Source: Heracleum sosnowskyi
Taxonomy: Eukaryota > Streptophyta > Magnoliopsida > Apiales > Apiaceae
Length of the DNA: 64,000 bases
Direction of reading: 5' to 3'
Assembly: GCA_030848705.1 (NCBI GenBank)
Contig: CM061245.1
Location: forward strand, 39,374,711 to 39,438,710
Position numbers and translations under genes: made by a program. Under the pieces are notes generated by a model. That model was not told the origin of the DNA. It worked only from the letters and a program-made list of their open reading frames with translations, and searched no databases. Below are positions 46,291-59,073 of the stretch, one piece after another (the first letter of the stretch is position 1; the number at the start of each line of letters is the position of its first letter).

Positions 46291-47373
46291 GTTATTGTTG
46301 TTGTTATAATTATTATTATTATTTACTTTACTGTGTAATTTTACTAATGATGTAATTTTGGACGCAGAGTGTGACTTATGACACGTCTGAACTGATAGAA
46401 GCTTTCCGCAGCTTCCTGCCTCACTCACCAAAGGTTGGACAAATTTCCAATTTATAGATGTAGGCGCATATCATATACCAACACATCCAACTATGAAGCA
46501 ATAAAATTGCCTAAACTCAAAATACGAAAAAGTTTTATAATATTATAAAAAATGTGATATAAAATAAAAATATTTAATCAACAACATAAAAGAAAAGTAT
46601 CACGGGATTATCTAGGATATACCATATAATTCTGTAGTTAAACTTATTTTTCAGGTGTACAATTTGTTTATATTTGAAATATGTAAATTTGCATACGCTA
46701 ACACTTGTATTGCCCCAATTTGTGTTTCTTTTAATTGTTTCATAATCTTTATTTACAGGAAGATGAAGCCTCAACCCTGGATGATGTAATTGACTACATT
46801 AACACAACCCATGCGGAAATCCCACAACTGGAGGAGCGACTATCTGAGGTATTTATAGTTCAGAATAAATAGATACATTAACTTTAATTAAAATTATTAT
46901 CATTGGTCTGAAGAAATTGTCATACATATATATGTGATGATCACTTGTTGTTAATTAACCTGCAGCTGCAATCCGAACAACAGTCTGTATTGACGGCTGG
47001 TATGCAGTTTGAGGCGACAGCTACAGAAGGTGATTATAACATACCAGACAGTCCAATTTTCGGATTAGTTGAGATGCCAAATCAGATGGTAGGAAGCGAT
47101 GTCGTACCAGCAATAGGCTCTCCGGTGAACCATGCTGCTGAGGCTGCTTCTGCCTTCAATCAGGCTGCCATAGTGAATCAGGCTGCTGAGGCTGCTTCTG
47201 TTGTCAACCAGGCTCCTGTAATGAACCAAGCTGCTCCTGTAATGAACCAGGCTGCTGCTGTCGTCAACCAGCCTCCTGTAGAGAACCCGGATGCTGTAGG
47301 GGTGACAGCGACTATGGAAGAACTTGTGGCATTTGGTGAATTAATTGACCAATTGTCCAACCCGAGATTTTAG
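45733..47373 (+). CDS. gene C copy 2: intact five-exon gene of unknown function (about 263 aa)
   Basis: Exons 45733-45810, 45909-46058, 46368-46433, 46759-46848 and 46966-47373, all phase 0 with GT-AG borders: 26+50+22+30+135 codons. I do not recognise the product. Exon 1 is Ser/Glu-rich (SSTWSEKESEGE). Exon 2 is Met/Pro/Gln-rich with SSQMGAQMSS and PMEQAPGPSTT. Exon 3 has YDTSELIEAFRSFLP. Exons 4-5 have a heptad-like acidic helix (STLDDVIDYINTTHAEIPQL, then EERLSELQSEQQ), then degenerate NQAA repeats and a terminal helix MEELVAFGELIDQL. No signal peptide or membrane segment. It looks like a soluble, partly disordered, coiled-coil protein. The start is the first ATG after the TATA box and is kept in all copies. 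It could be a host gene or cargo of a larger transposon. Confidence 0.6.
46228..46323. repeat. (AAT)n(ATT)n tract in gene C intron 2
   Basis: A run of AAT triplets switches to ATT triplets, making a self-complementary tract. The same tract is at 58072-58170 in copy 3. In copy 1 a copia element occupies this place. The asparagine/tyrosine-run open frames on minus come from this tract. Confidence 0.9.
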
Positions 47374-47790
47374 GCCCAATAGAAAGGAATGTTGTAACGG
47401 TGGTGGGTGAACCGTGTATTTCATTAAATATTTAAATTTGTTGTAGTGGTATTAATTTGAGGATCTTATCACTACATTCATGTTTTAAAACCTATCAATT
47501 ATTTATCGTTTTTCAAGATTAAATATGTAGTTTTTTTTACTTTTAGAATCTTTGTTCAAGCACAAATTTCATTCTTTTCTTTTCTCTCAATTATGTTCTT
47601 CATTATTTTTGAGCTCCTACCGAAATCATATCACCGTTGCACACATTTACACTTACTATAACAATTGATTTAAACAAATTAAATATTTCCCAATTATAAA
47701 ATAAATTCAAATTTAAACCACAGTATTGAAATTTAATTCTTTTTAGTTTTTCAATGATTAGGTAATTTCATTAGCCTTACTAATTTCATC
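47374..47790. other. 3' flank of gene C copy 2
   Basis: Matches 28034-28425 to about 47707, the right border of the shared block. It contains AATATTTAAATTTG, followed by AT-rich DNA. No gene seen. Confidence 0.5.
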
Positions 47791-47823
47791 ATCAAGAGAT
47801 CTAAAGATTATATATATATATAT

Positions 47824-48512
47824 AGGCTTTTGTTCAACTAGAAACTAAAATTAAAATAGAAACTAAAAACTAATCTAAGCCCTTAGATTAATCTAATCTA
47901 ATGGCCTTCTACTGCACCACACACAGTTAAAATACACTCTCACATACACAATCCCACCTAATTACCTTCATTTTTAATTTGATTTTTCCCGTGAATCGGT
48001 GAACTTTTTTTGAAATCCGATTTCACTGTATTTTTCTCCATCTTCCAACGATCAATATGCATACCATATGTTCTATATTACGGAGTACTAAAATTTTAGT
48101 GGTTTCTGTAATAATAAATAGTGATTTATTTTTATATACGTATAAATTTAGTGATTTTGCAGTACAAAATTTGTAATTTACGTATAGGTCTGGAGAAAAA
48201 ATCACAACATTTACGCAGAAATCACTATTTATTCTTACATGAATCACCAACATTTTAGTGATTCTCGCAAGCATAAATAGTGATTTATCGTCGAAATATA
48301 TCAAATGTGGTATGCAAACTAATTGTTGCGAGATGAAAAAAAATACAGTGAAGTCAGATTTCAAAAAAAGATCACCAATTAACAGGAAAAATATAATTAC
48401 GAATGGAGGGGATTAGGTGGAGTTGTATGTGAGAGAGTGTATTTAACTGTGTGTGGTGCAGTTTCTAGTTTTTAATTAGTACAGGTTTCTAGTTAAATAG
48501 GATCCTATATAT
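47824..48512. mobile_element. foldback/MITE-like element 1
   Basis: Long imperfect terminal inverted repeats: AGGCTTTTGTTCAACTAGAA on the left and, inverted, AGGATCCTATTTAACTAGAA on the right. Inverted similarity continues inward for over 200 bp (CACCACACACAGTTAAA, CACATACA and related blocks). Flanked by TATATATA on both sides. No reading frame, so it is non-autonomous. Confidence 0.65.
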
Positions 48513-48519
48513 ATATAAA

Positions 48520-49370
48520 CGCAAATGATCAAATAAAAATCAAAATTAAAATAGAAACTAGAAACTAATTTAAGCCCTTACATCAATCTAATCTAATGGC
48601 TCCTAGGGGCACCACACACAATTAATATACACCCTCCCATACATAATCCCACATAATCTCTTCCATTTCTAATTTGAATTTTCCCGTCAATAGTTGAGCT
48701 TTTTTTTAAATCTGACTTTACTGTATTTTTCTCTATCTCTCAACAATCAGTTTGCATATCATACTTGCTATATTACAGAGTACTAAAATTTTAGTGATTT
48801 CTGTAATAATAAATAGTGATTTCAGCATAGATATAACGATTTATTCTTATATGTGTATAGATCTACTGATTTTGCGGTACAAAATTTGTGATTTACGTAT
48901 AGGCCGAAGAATAAATTACTAGATTTACGCCGAAATCACTCTTTATTCTTATAGAAATCACCATTTTAGTGATTCTCATACGTATAAATAGTGATTTATC
49001 ACCAGAATATAGCAAATATGGTATGCAAACTGATTGTTGAGAGATGGAAAAAAATACAATGAAGCAAAAGTTCAAAAAAAGCTCACCGATTAATGGGAAA
49101 AATCTAATTAAAAATGTAGAAGAATATGTGGGGTTGAGTGTGGGAGGGTGTATTTAAATTGTGTAATTTGAATTTGAATTTTTAATTCTTCCGTTTTTAA
49201 TTTGAATTTTTCCGTCAATCGGTGAGCTTTTTTTGAAATCCGACTTCACTATATTTTCCCCCATCTCCCAACGATCAATTTGCATATCATATGTCATATA
49301 TTTCTAAGCAATTTAAGAAATTTTTTATTTAGTTTCTAATTTCTAGTCTAACATGGATTTATATATATAT
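48520..49370. mobile_element. foldback/MITE-like element 2
   Basis: A related, diverged copy directly adjacent to the first, sharing AAAATAGAAACTAGAAAC and CTAATCTAATGGC and ending TTTCTAATTTCTAGTCTAACATG before TATATATATA. Internal palindromic blocks repeat GTGATTT / AAATCAC motifs. Confidence 0.55.
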
Positions 49371-50398
49371 AGTTAGGCTTTATGGAGTACTATACTATTT
49401 GGAGATGTCTTAGACCCAAGCACGACCGTTGATTGGATTTTAATCTTGGGGGTTCAAATTAAAAGGAGTATAATGGCATGCTGGTAATTAGCAAGGCTTT
49501 CAGGGGTAGTGTTCTGAAACAAAAAAAAATGTAAAATACAAAATATACATAACATCAAAGACCGTATAAAACCAAATCCCCCAAATCCTGCAGTACAGAT
49601 TACGGTTATAATTTGGAATTCAAAATTGTAGCTACCCACTTGATATAAAGCACTTGGCATCAGCATTAAGAACACAAAACTTTTGAAAATTGCTAATTAG
49701 TACTTGGTGACAATAAGTCTGATCTTGCAATACATTGTGCAGTATAAAGGCAAATATATGAATGAAGGTGCGTTGTCTGTTGTCTTGATCAGAGTTCTTT
49801 TGTTTTAAGATTTCATAAAATTCAATCAGTATTGGCTGTGATTGTATGTGGCTGTGTTTTACTGCTAATCCTTTATTTTGAATTTTTATTGCTATTAAAA
49901 GGTCATGCATTGCTCTTTTGTCTGAATTTCTAACTTGTTTAGGAATTATTGTCTAGCACATTTTAAAAACTATCGTACTAGTTGTCGGGTTTGTGGTCAA
50001 GTGAGGATAATAGATTTTTTCCTGTTGTTGGTAAAAGGTGCATGTATAATTTCTAAAGCATTGGTTTTTTTTTTAATTTCTGAACTATTGTGCAAGACAA
50101 TTATAGTGCATGTTATTTGAATTGTTGTCCATTTTTTTTAATCTTCATTCTCAATTGTAATATTATTTGTGCCATTGTTCAAAAATTTGCAAGAAAATGG
50201 ATTTGATGTATACTAGTAATACATCTTATGTTTGTAGTGCTGCTTTTTTTTTGTGGTGCAATAGAGTTTGCAGTACAAAAGGTCTGTCGTGTCAAATTGT
50301 CCGCACTAATAGAGCTTGCATACATATTTTTTGACTAACGCATTATATTCAGAGACGAAGCGGTCATGGTTGTTTTAGTGAACATGTTGTTGTTGCAG
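49371..50398. other. unassigned region before copy 3 transposase gene
   Basis: AT-rich, no supported gene. Short open frames near 49454-49910 (minus) and 49935-50120 (plus) lack splice logic or recognisable motifs. Confidence 0.4.
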
Positions 50399-52515
50399 GT
50401 CACTGTACTGCGGCTTGTGATAATATGGAGCTTATGCAAAAAAGAACTAAAGGTTGTCCGGTGTATAGTTTAGATACCTGCGATGATGATGACGATTTTG
50501 CAAAACCCGTTCGTAATAGAGTTGGGGAGATACAATGTGTGGAGCATGAAAGAGACAGAGCAGGAGTTGTTAACAAGGGTGGGAAGAAGGTGAACAAGTT
50601 AAAACTGCAAAGGAAGAAGTGTGTGATTGATATAAGTGAAAGTGCAAATATAGCTGGGGTGGGGACTAGGAGCAAGAAAAGGAGGCGAGATGCGAAGGTA
50701 AAATACTATTAATCCTAATGTATCATTGTTATTCTATTGATTCTATTGTTTAAAACTATATGTGAATGTTGGTTTACGGGGATTTACAACCCCTTGGGAT
50801 AAGACTGCTCCTAATTTTTTAACCCAGGCTTACTAGAGAAGTATTCTAGCATTAATTTAAGGTAGTCCAGGCATCAAACCAGATATATCCAAGATTACTA
50901 GCTTATGTCTTACAATTGAAAGTAATTGTTAAAGTGGTACTTGAATTAATTTCCTTTTGGGACAAAAGAGGACAATGATCTGAAACGAAGAATCTAACAC
51001 CTAATTCCATCCAATGCAGAAAGCCTCATGGCTGCTTTATATGCATTTACCTTGACAAATTCCGTTAGCTGCATTGTACATTGTAGCTTCAGATTGTAAA
51101 AGAGTAGGGGTAATATAATTTTAAACCAAAGTATATCATTAGGAGGTTTGAAGACTGAAAATGAGGAGGCTTCTAAGTGTGTTTAGAATGGGAGGCTTGC
51201 ATTCATATGGTATCTATTTTAAATTTAGTTTTTATAAATCTTGTAATTTCCAGAATGACATGCTAATGCATTAATAATTGTTTCTTTATGCAGAAACGTT
51301 ACAAGTGGGCGGCTGAGGATGGTCCGGCGATAACTACTCTTTTTTGGGAGAAGTGTGCTGCTCGCACGAAGGATAATCTTTCAAAGGAACGCAAGAAAGC
51401 CCTACAAAATGCTGGCGCCGACCATCCGGGCAGTGCAGTGTTGTACATGCACGAGTATAGCCCTTGGTGGTGCAGCGCGGATGTATGGACTCAGATGTGT
51501 GAGAAGTTGAGAGAGGAGGACTGGATCGAGAAGCGCAGTATAGCCTCCAATAACAGATTCGCAAGTGCACCTAGTGCCGATAAGGCCAAAGGTACCTACA
51601 GGGGTGGCAGTATTTCCCAGTTATATCATATTGCTAATAAGGTACATATTAATGATTCTGGTTTATTTCTACAATCATGAATCTGTTGGACCTTCTCGTA
51701 TGATACTGAATCCTATAATCTCATAATTTTTTTGATATAATGTTTACTTGTTACTAATGATATAATGTTTTTTTATAGGAGGCTGAGTCTGAGGGCACTC
51801 ATATCCAATGGTTGGATGTATATGAGTCCACTCACGATGGTCTCCCCGATGCGCATAAAATAGCGGTATAACTTTGATAGTTTTTGTTTAAATTCAACAT
51901 TATTCTCTAAGATAATACTTAGTAAGCATCAATATATTTTTCAAGAATATGTAGTTTTGATAAATAACTTTAGGATCAATTTAACCTTATATTTACCTAT
52001 GTAATTGTTATAACATGATAATTATCGACGTTTATTTAATGAGCGCTACCCTGAGGGCACTGAGTGTCCAGACTTTGATCAAGAGTTATGGGAAAGGGCT
52101 TCTGTTGTGAGGAAAAACTATATAAAGGGTCAAGGACAAAAAAGACGCCCATCTTTTAGTGGTTCATTTAATGGTTCCGGGAGCACTCAATCATCACAAT
52201 CGTCCACTCATCCACCTACTCGTACTCTGGCAAATTGTGTCAGGGCCATATGCGCAGATCCTGGGCTTCTTCGCATATTAGGCGGGCATCTTTGGGATTT
52301 GGATCCCGATGTTTTAGCTCGTGCAATGGCGGAGGCAGCAGCATCACAGCGAGCTGATGACAACCAGGTATATTGTTAGTTATAGTTACTTGAGATCCCT
52401 TTATTTCTTTTCTTGAATTTGCATAACTAATTTCTATACGTAACTAGTTTTATTAACTTGTTAATTACAGGGATCAAATCATGATGATCGGGCAGGCGAG
52501 TTTGGCAGATCTTAG
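50399..52515 (+). CDS. Transposase_24-like gene, uninterrupted copy
   Basis: Proposed exons: 50399-50697 (after GTTGCAG, ending before GTAAAA), 51294-51641 (116 codons), 51779-51865 (29 codons), 52044-52367 (108 codons) and 52471-52515. The first exon carries an acidic run (DTCDDDDDF) and a basic, nuclear-signal-like end (RSKKRRRDAK) and joins the second in phase 0; this link is inferred. The second has EYSPWWCSADVW and KGTYRGGSISQ, the third YESTHDGLPDAH, the fourth the Gln/Ser-rich and alanine-rich regions. It equals the gene at 36092-40663 but without the CACTA insertion, and all four shared exons are open. It may be the TnpA-type or accessory gene of the CACTA 3 element whose right end follows at 53298, or a domesticated relative. 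Confidence 0.6.
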
Positions 52516-53298
52516 TTTATTTTGTTTGAACTTATGTTTTCGTTGTAATTTCGTACTTAAACGATATCGAACATATGGTTGTGTTTTTTTAAGATGATGT
52601 GAAAATTTTAACTTATTCTATTTGAGAACTTGGATTTGATTGGTTACTTTGATTTGTCGGGATAATTGTTATGAATGTGAGATGTAGTAGATCTTTATAT
52701 TGTGAATGTGATGTAGTATATGTTTATGTTGTGAATGTGGTGAAATAGGACAGGTGTAAAATTTTGGGTATTTCCAAAAACAACAAAAATATTTTTTTTG
52801 GTAAATTATATATCAGCGACCGCAAGCGGTAGCTGATACTCTGTGCATTTTAGCTACAGATAACGGTAGCTGATGATGGTCGCTACAGTTAGCTACAAAA
52901 AGTGGTAGCTGTTGTTGGTCGGTGAATTTAGCGACAAGACGCGGTAGCTAATGTTTTGGTACCTGATATTAGCGACAAAAGGTAGTAGCTAAGTTGGTTG
53001 CTAAACAATAACGACGGACTGGTAGCAAAAGATGGTTGCAGACAATAGCGACAACATGTGGTCGCTGTCTTCGTCCTTGACACGTGGCCTTCAGGTAAAA
53101 GCTGACTAGGATTAGCGACTGCTCTGTCGCTATTAACGGTCGCTAACCACGTGGTCGCTGAATGTCGTCGCTGAAGCATGTATTAGCTACTAGTTTTTGT
53201 GCTACCAACATCCGCGACCATATTCGGTCGCTGATATCCATTAGCTACGGCATACGGTCGCGGCTGTGCGGTCGCTGAAAAATGTTTTTCTTGTAGTG
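52516..53298. mobile_element. right end of CACTA transposon 3 (third unit)
   Basis: Same as 40664-41443: GGTCGCTGA / TAGCGAC / GGTAGC subterminal repeats from about 52815, ending TTCTTGTAGTG, then TGA at 53299-53301. The identical junction shows the insertion predates duplication of the unit. Confidence 0.8.
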
Positions 53299-55177
53299 TG
53301 AGGACGATCCTCAAGCTCCTATGTCAGTCAAGGAAATTTGTTCTTGTCAGCTTGTCCTTCTCAAGGACTGATGGCATAGATAAGTAGTTTGTGTTATTTG
53401 TCATTTGATAGCTACAATATTAAAGTGCATAAAATTAATCTAGATTTCAAATTTATTAATTATTATGTTTAAGTGATTATGGTATATCATATACATCCCA
53501 CTATTATCATCAAATAAATAGTCCTAACTATTAATTCAGAAAGTATTGCTCTTAAATCATTCTAGTGAGCCAAGATCCATATTTCGTCATGCATTAGGTC
53601 AGTTTTGGCTTTTTTACTAAAATACGATTATTTAGGTAGACAACATTTTTCAATTATATCATATATAACTCTTGGATGGTTTGGTGGAACAATGTTTGTA
53701 CACATTTATCCAATAAATCTCACCAAACCCTATGCCTCTAAATCCAAAATCTTATTGTAATGATTTAGTTAAGTTAGACCCAATTATCCAACAATTGAGT
53801 ATCACAATTACTCTGTCGCGTCTTACCACGATAGATGGGAGTACCCCGCTTTGGCGAGCCCACTCCTTATCGATCTAGGTCATGACGAGTGTTATTCATC
53901 GGAAGGCATTCGATTAACTTAATATTAATTTAGGGATTTGTTAAACTTATTTAAAACGACCATGATCACATCATCAAGAGATTCCCATTTTTTCCTTGAA
54001 TTAGGTACTTCAAATCAAAATTCATCAATGGTTTAATTTACAGATAGTCGGAGAAGTCACAAGTGGTCTCACTTAAAACCCAACACCTTACAGGTTAATA
54101 ACCCGCTTTTGTCAAAATCGCCCCATATCAAAAAATTGAAAATTCATACTTAATTCTGTGTTTTATAAACACAGGAATCTAATGTTCATTTTTGTTCATT
54201 TTTTAAAATCTTGAATCGTTACAGATTTTATCTTTCTTAAACAAACATGGCAAGGGTGTCGTATCTAATATATACATGATTAATCTAATTAAAGCATGCA
54301 TCTTTATAACTACGCATACATATCATCATCACATGCATCATATATGTAAATTGCGTAAAGTAAACGTGTTTGGTTATGGCCCATCCTATTTGATCTTTCC
54401 AAGCTAATGAAATGATCAATGTCAATATATGGTGGTTAATATAATACTAATACATGTTTTCTACATTGCGTCTTATCGGGAATCGCCTCCTTGCTATGCC
54501 TCCTTGGTAAACCTCCTTAGAATGTCTTCATGTACATTACATAAATAAAAACAAACTTCATGTATATTACATAAATAAAAACAAACTATGCTAATGAACT
54601 TACAAGTAGAACTCGAGTTAGATTCGAGATTTAATCATTACAACGAATAACGACATGCAAGTCGTATTTAGAAATCAAACCATAAAACAAAACCACTATC
54701 CTAGGGGTATTAAGGCCATAACCATTCACCATGCTCATATAACATTCAAATAATATCATATACTATCTAATCATGTTATACCATATCATATTTCTCATGA
54801 TCCAATCACATAAATCAAATAAAGTGTAAATCAGAAAATCAAAATTAGAATTCTGAAAACAATAAATCACTGTTTATAGACAGTAAATGACGTCAAATGC
54901 CTTACAGACGAACAAACATGCAAATTTCAGCAAATATGTCGAATACGATTCTCATAACAAGAACACACATATATCAAGTATATATCAGTATACATATAGA
55001 TTATATGATCATCATATGATCATTCCAATCATCATTAATGTACAGTTTATGCATATACATCAATACAACATACATGTTATCATCAAAACAACACATCAAT
55101 CATGATAATCACAAACATGCTTGTATATACATGAAATCTTTAAACATATAACCAAATTAAAACGTTTTCGCAACCTT
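53299..55177 (-). other. copia gag stub and long leader, copy 3 of block
   Basis: Third copy of the Gag start and leader described at 8353-10255. No coding capacity. Confidence 0.8.
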
Positions 55178-55466
55178 GCTCTGATGCCATTGAAGGGTTT
55201 CGAGCACATAAAAGTAACGGAAAACGTGAAAATAAAACAAAATTTGAAACCCCTCCGCAGGATCCATGCGATAAACAAAAGATTTAATTCGGAGATTAAG
55301 AACAAATACCTTAAGAAGCTTTAACAGTTTATCAATCGAAGATTACTGGAGATCCAAAGGTTTTTAATCACCACGTATCCCGCTCTCGTGATCTACGCTC
55401 TACGGTATACACACGAATGCTTTTCTCGAAGGATTGATGTGTACTAGCAACCGAAAAACTGCTTCT
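55178..55466 (-). repeat. primer site and LTR stub, copy 3 of block
   Basis: Primer site at 55178-55189 (TGGCATCAGAGC on minus). The LTR starts at 55191 and is cut after about 275 bp at the same place as in copy 2. Confidence 0.78.
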
Positions 55467-55519
55467 TTTTCTAACAAAAAGAACGTACAAGAGACATGTT
55501 ACAGATTATATTAAGTTTG

Positions 55520-55525
<6 letters not shown>

Positions 55526-55581
<56 letters not shown>
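55526..55581. repeat. (AT)n microsatellite
   Basis: Long AT run, homologous to 43660-43712 and longer, flanked by AACGTACAAGAGACATGT and AACCTACAAGAGACATGT. Confidence 0.88.
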
Positions 55582-55586
<5 letters not shown>

Positions 55587-55746
55587 TTATTTATTATTAA
55601 AACAACCTACAAGAGACATGTAGCTTTACTGCTGCTATATTTTTTTTGAATTTTATTTTTTGAGAAATTATTTTTACTCATTTTAATCACGTGGATTAAA
55701 TGTTCGATGATCAGTCAAGCAAATATTTAATAAATTAATCATTTAC

Positions 55747-56120
55747 CAGCTTGTTTCGAACTTGTGCGAAACTTTCTGGACGAGCAATATGAGTGTCCAC
55801 ATATAATTTACGATTTGCTAAATTTTTCTTGGTTGCCGCCTACAAAAAAATATGAGAAATAACATTGGTTATAAATATATAAAGATTATTTTCGGTGCTT
55901 AAAATTACAAGTATACGTGAACAGTCTCGTCATTCGAGTACTCCAAGAGCATTTTGAACATTTCCAATGGAATTTCATCCGGTCTATTTTCAAGGATAAG
56001 TTCATCATTATCAAATGCTGTATAATGTGTTGCCTTAATTCGACAGTTATACCCCTTCCGTAGTGCATGAATTGTCTCATCAACCCACATTTCCAATTCG
56101 TCAGGCATAATATATCGAGC
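55747..56120 (-). pseudogene. Transposase_24-like fragment, copy 3 (two exons)
   Basis: Exon A 56120-55917 and exon B 55839-55747, with the same lengths and splice sites as copies 1 and 2. Both are open. Changes include Arg to His at the end of exon A and the start of exon B (AATKKNLANRK instead of ARAKKNLANRK). No further exons. Confidence 0.65.
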
Positions 56121-56163
56121 CTTTAAAAAATCAAAAAATCAATAACAATAATAAAAGTAAACA

Positions 56164-57448
56164 TTATATATATATATATAAGTATACATCCACATAAACT
56201 ATATAACATCGAAAGAGAAGCCCGAAACACCTTTCGAAAAATCCCCAAATCCAGTGAAACCCTAATTAGAGAAGCCGAAATCCACTAAACAAGCATCAAA
56301 TCCACTAAAGAAGCCCTGAAATCGAAAAGAAACCATAATTAGTTGAAGTCTAAGTGAAGAAATTGAATTAATTGAACTGAAAACAAAGAACCCTAATTTC
56401 AAAAAACCTTAATTTGAAGAAGCCCCAATTTGAAGAAACAAAAGCCTCAAACTGAAGCAAAATTCAATTGAGAAGCCAGATTAACTAGAGAAAATTAAAG
56501 AAAATTTATTTTTAATTCTTTTATTTTCACAATTTTTTTGTATTTTCAATTTTTTTTAAAATGTCCATTTTGAATTTAATAAATATATATAACCTGGAAA
56601 ATAATAAATAAATAATTACTTTTAAATTTATAAATTAAAAAAAGAATTAATTTAAAGGCAAATGTAATTTTTAAATAATTACTCAATTTTTAGTTAAGAA
56701 ATTAGAAATTGTTTCATTATCTAATTGCTAACGTCCAACAAGTACATCATATGAATTCCTAATAATCTTGAAAACTTTAAAAATGTCCTATTACATTTCA
56801 CCTAAAACATGATTTGAAAATGTAGGCCAACCCATCTAAATTAAAAACATGATTAGAATGTTTATACTTCTACTAATCACTTAGTTTTGTGCCTTGAAAC
56901 TTTGGTTATGCCCCTAACATTAAAAAAAGTTATATATCTTATTTTTTATTATTTGATACTTTCAAGCATTCTAATATATTTTTTTTCTTAATTAAGCCAT
57001 AAAACAGTTTATCCCAAACCATTTGAAAATGTTTGTTATTTGGTGTAACCATAGTGGCAAGCTCCAACCACAAATATTTTATTATTATAACTAACTAGAT
57101 AGCCATTCATATATTTGTTGTCTAATTAAAATATTATGAAATTTTTTATTTATCAATCTCATTTTTCAAACTAATCACATAGAAAGATACTTCAATTTTA
57201 CATGAATAAAAACACTACATAAACATAAAAGAAATCAATATAATAATTAGTAAAAAAAATTCTTTAACTATCAAACAAACCAAGTTTATGCACAAAATTA
57301 ATCTCTCTTGTTCTAAGAAGTAATTTATTTGACATAGGGCACTAAACTTCATCCATAGGATTTAAAATAATCACCAAGTTGAATAAAAAGTATAATATTA
57401 ATATATAATCCATTTAATAACTAATTAATACAAATGAATTTTTTTGTA
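56164..57448. other. noncoding spacer upstream of gene C copy 3
   Basis: Close match to 44281-45610; no supported gene. Starts with a short (TA)n. Confidence 0.5.
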
Positions 57449-57488
57449 ATTCTAGAACCATCTAGAACCACCTTGTAAGCTATTTATA
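57449..57488 (+). promoter_or_regulatory. heat-shock-element-like motif and TATA-like box, gene C copy 3
   Basis: TTCTAGAA / ATCTAGAA units at 57449-57468 and CTATTTATA at 57480-57488, 83 bp before the ATG, unchanged from copies 1 and 2. Confidence 0.58.
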
Positions 57489-58069
57489 TCAAGCTAAAAT
57501 TGGTTTTCAATTCATCATCACTTGTTTTCTTTCTCTTGTTTATATTTCAATTTTGCAACTTTTAGGAACAATGTCAAAGCAAAATTCAGTGTTAATGGCC
57601 GGAGATTCATCAACATGGTCAGAGAAAGAATCAAAGGGCGAAAATCTGGTAATGTTTTTTGTATTAATTACGATAAGACAATTAATTTTACATTTTTATT
57701 AATAAGAGTTACCATGCATATATAGACACAAACTAAAATCTTAATACAGGTTACACAACCCAGTGAGGTGCACCCTATGCTGTCATCACAAATGGGTGCA
57801 CAAATGTCCTCTGCAGCAGGAGAAGTGTCACAGAAGTTGCAGATGCCAGCACCTATGGAACAAGCACCAGGGCCTTCAACTACGAGTGAAAATTTGAAGG
57901 TGAACTTTCATTTGTTATTTGTGTTTCGTATTATTTTCATTACTTTGTTAGATTTTGAGAAATATTTATCATAGGGGCAAAGGTATAAAACATTGTGAGT
58001 TGGATAGATGTTTCTTGCTAATATTATTTTGTAATTGCCATTTATTAGATCATATCTTTTGAAGAAGAA

Positions 58070-58071
<2 letters not shown>

Positions 58072-58136
<65 letters not shown>

Positions 58137-58170
58137 GTTATTGTTGTTGTTATAATTATTATTATTATTT
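58072..58170. repeat. (AAT)n(ATT)n tract, gene C copy 3 intron 2
   Basis: Same self-complementary triplet tract as in copy 2, with small length differences. Confidence 0.9.
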
Positions 58171-59073
58171 ACTTTAGTGTGTAATTTTACTAATGATGTA
58201 ATTTTGGACGCAGAGTGTGACTTATGACACCTGTGAACTGATAGAAGCTTTCCGCAACTTCCTGCCTCACCCACCAAAGGTTGGACAAATTTCCAATTTA
58301 TAGATGTAGGCGCATATCATATACCAACACATCCAACTATGAAGCAATAAAATTGCCTAAACTCAAAATACGAAAAAATTTTATAATAATATAAAAAACG
58401 TGATATAAAATAAAAATATTTAATCAACAACATAAAAGAAAAGTATCACGGGATTATCTAGGATATACCATATAATTCTCTAGTTAAACTTATTTTTCAG
58501 GTGTACAATTTGTTTATATTTGAAATATGTAAATTTGCATATGCTAACACTTGTATTGCCCCAATTTGTGTTTCTTTTAATTGTTTCATAATCTTTATTT
58601 ACAGGAAGATGAAGCCTCAACCCTGGATGATGTAATTGACTACATTAACACAACCCATGCGGAAATCCCACAACTGGAGGAGCGACTAGCTGAGGTATTT
58701 ATTGTTCAGAATAAATAGATACATTTACTTTAATTAAAAGTATTATCATTGGTCTGAAGAAATTGTCATACATATATATGTGATGATCACTTGTTGTTAA
58801 TTAACCTGCAGCTGCAATCCCAACAACAGTCTGTATTGACGGCTGGTATGCAGTTTGAGGCGACAGCTACAGAAGGTGATTATAACATACCAGACAGTCC
58901 AATTTTCGGATTAGTTGAGATGCCAAATCAGATGGTAGGAACCGATGTCGTACCAGCAATCGGCTCTCCGGTGAACCATGCTGCTGAGGCTGCTTCTGCC
59001 TTAAAACAGGCTGCCATAGTGAATCAGGCTGCTGAGGCTGCTTCTGTTGTCAACCAGGCTCCTGTAATGAACC

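Noticed and set aside
46210..46431. Minus-strand frame with long asparagine and tyrosine runs (also at 58050-58277)
   Set aside because: Arises from the (AAT)n(ATT)n tract in an intron of gene C.
50399..50697. Stand-alone small gene
   Set aside because: It has splice acceptor and donor signals and joins in phase with the next Transposase_24-like exon, so it was treated as a candidate first exon.
51334..51570. Minus-strand frames opposite the Transposase_24 exons (also 36084-36368)
   Set aside because: Shadows of the plus-strand exons; the plus frames carry the family motifs and splice sites.
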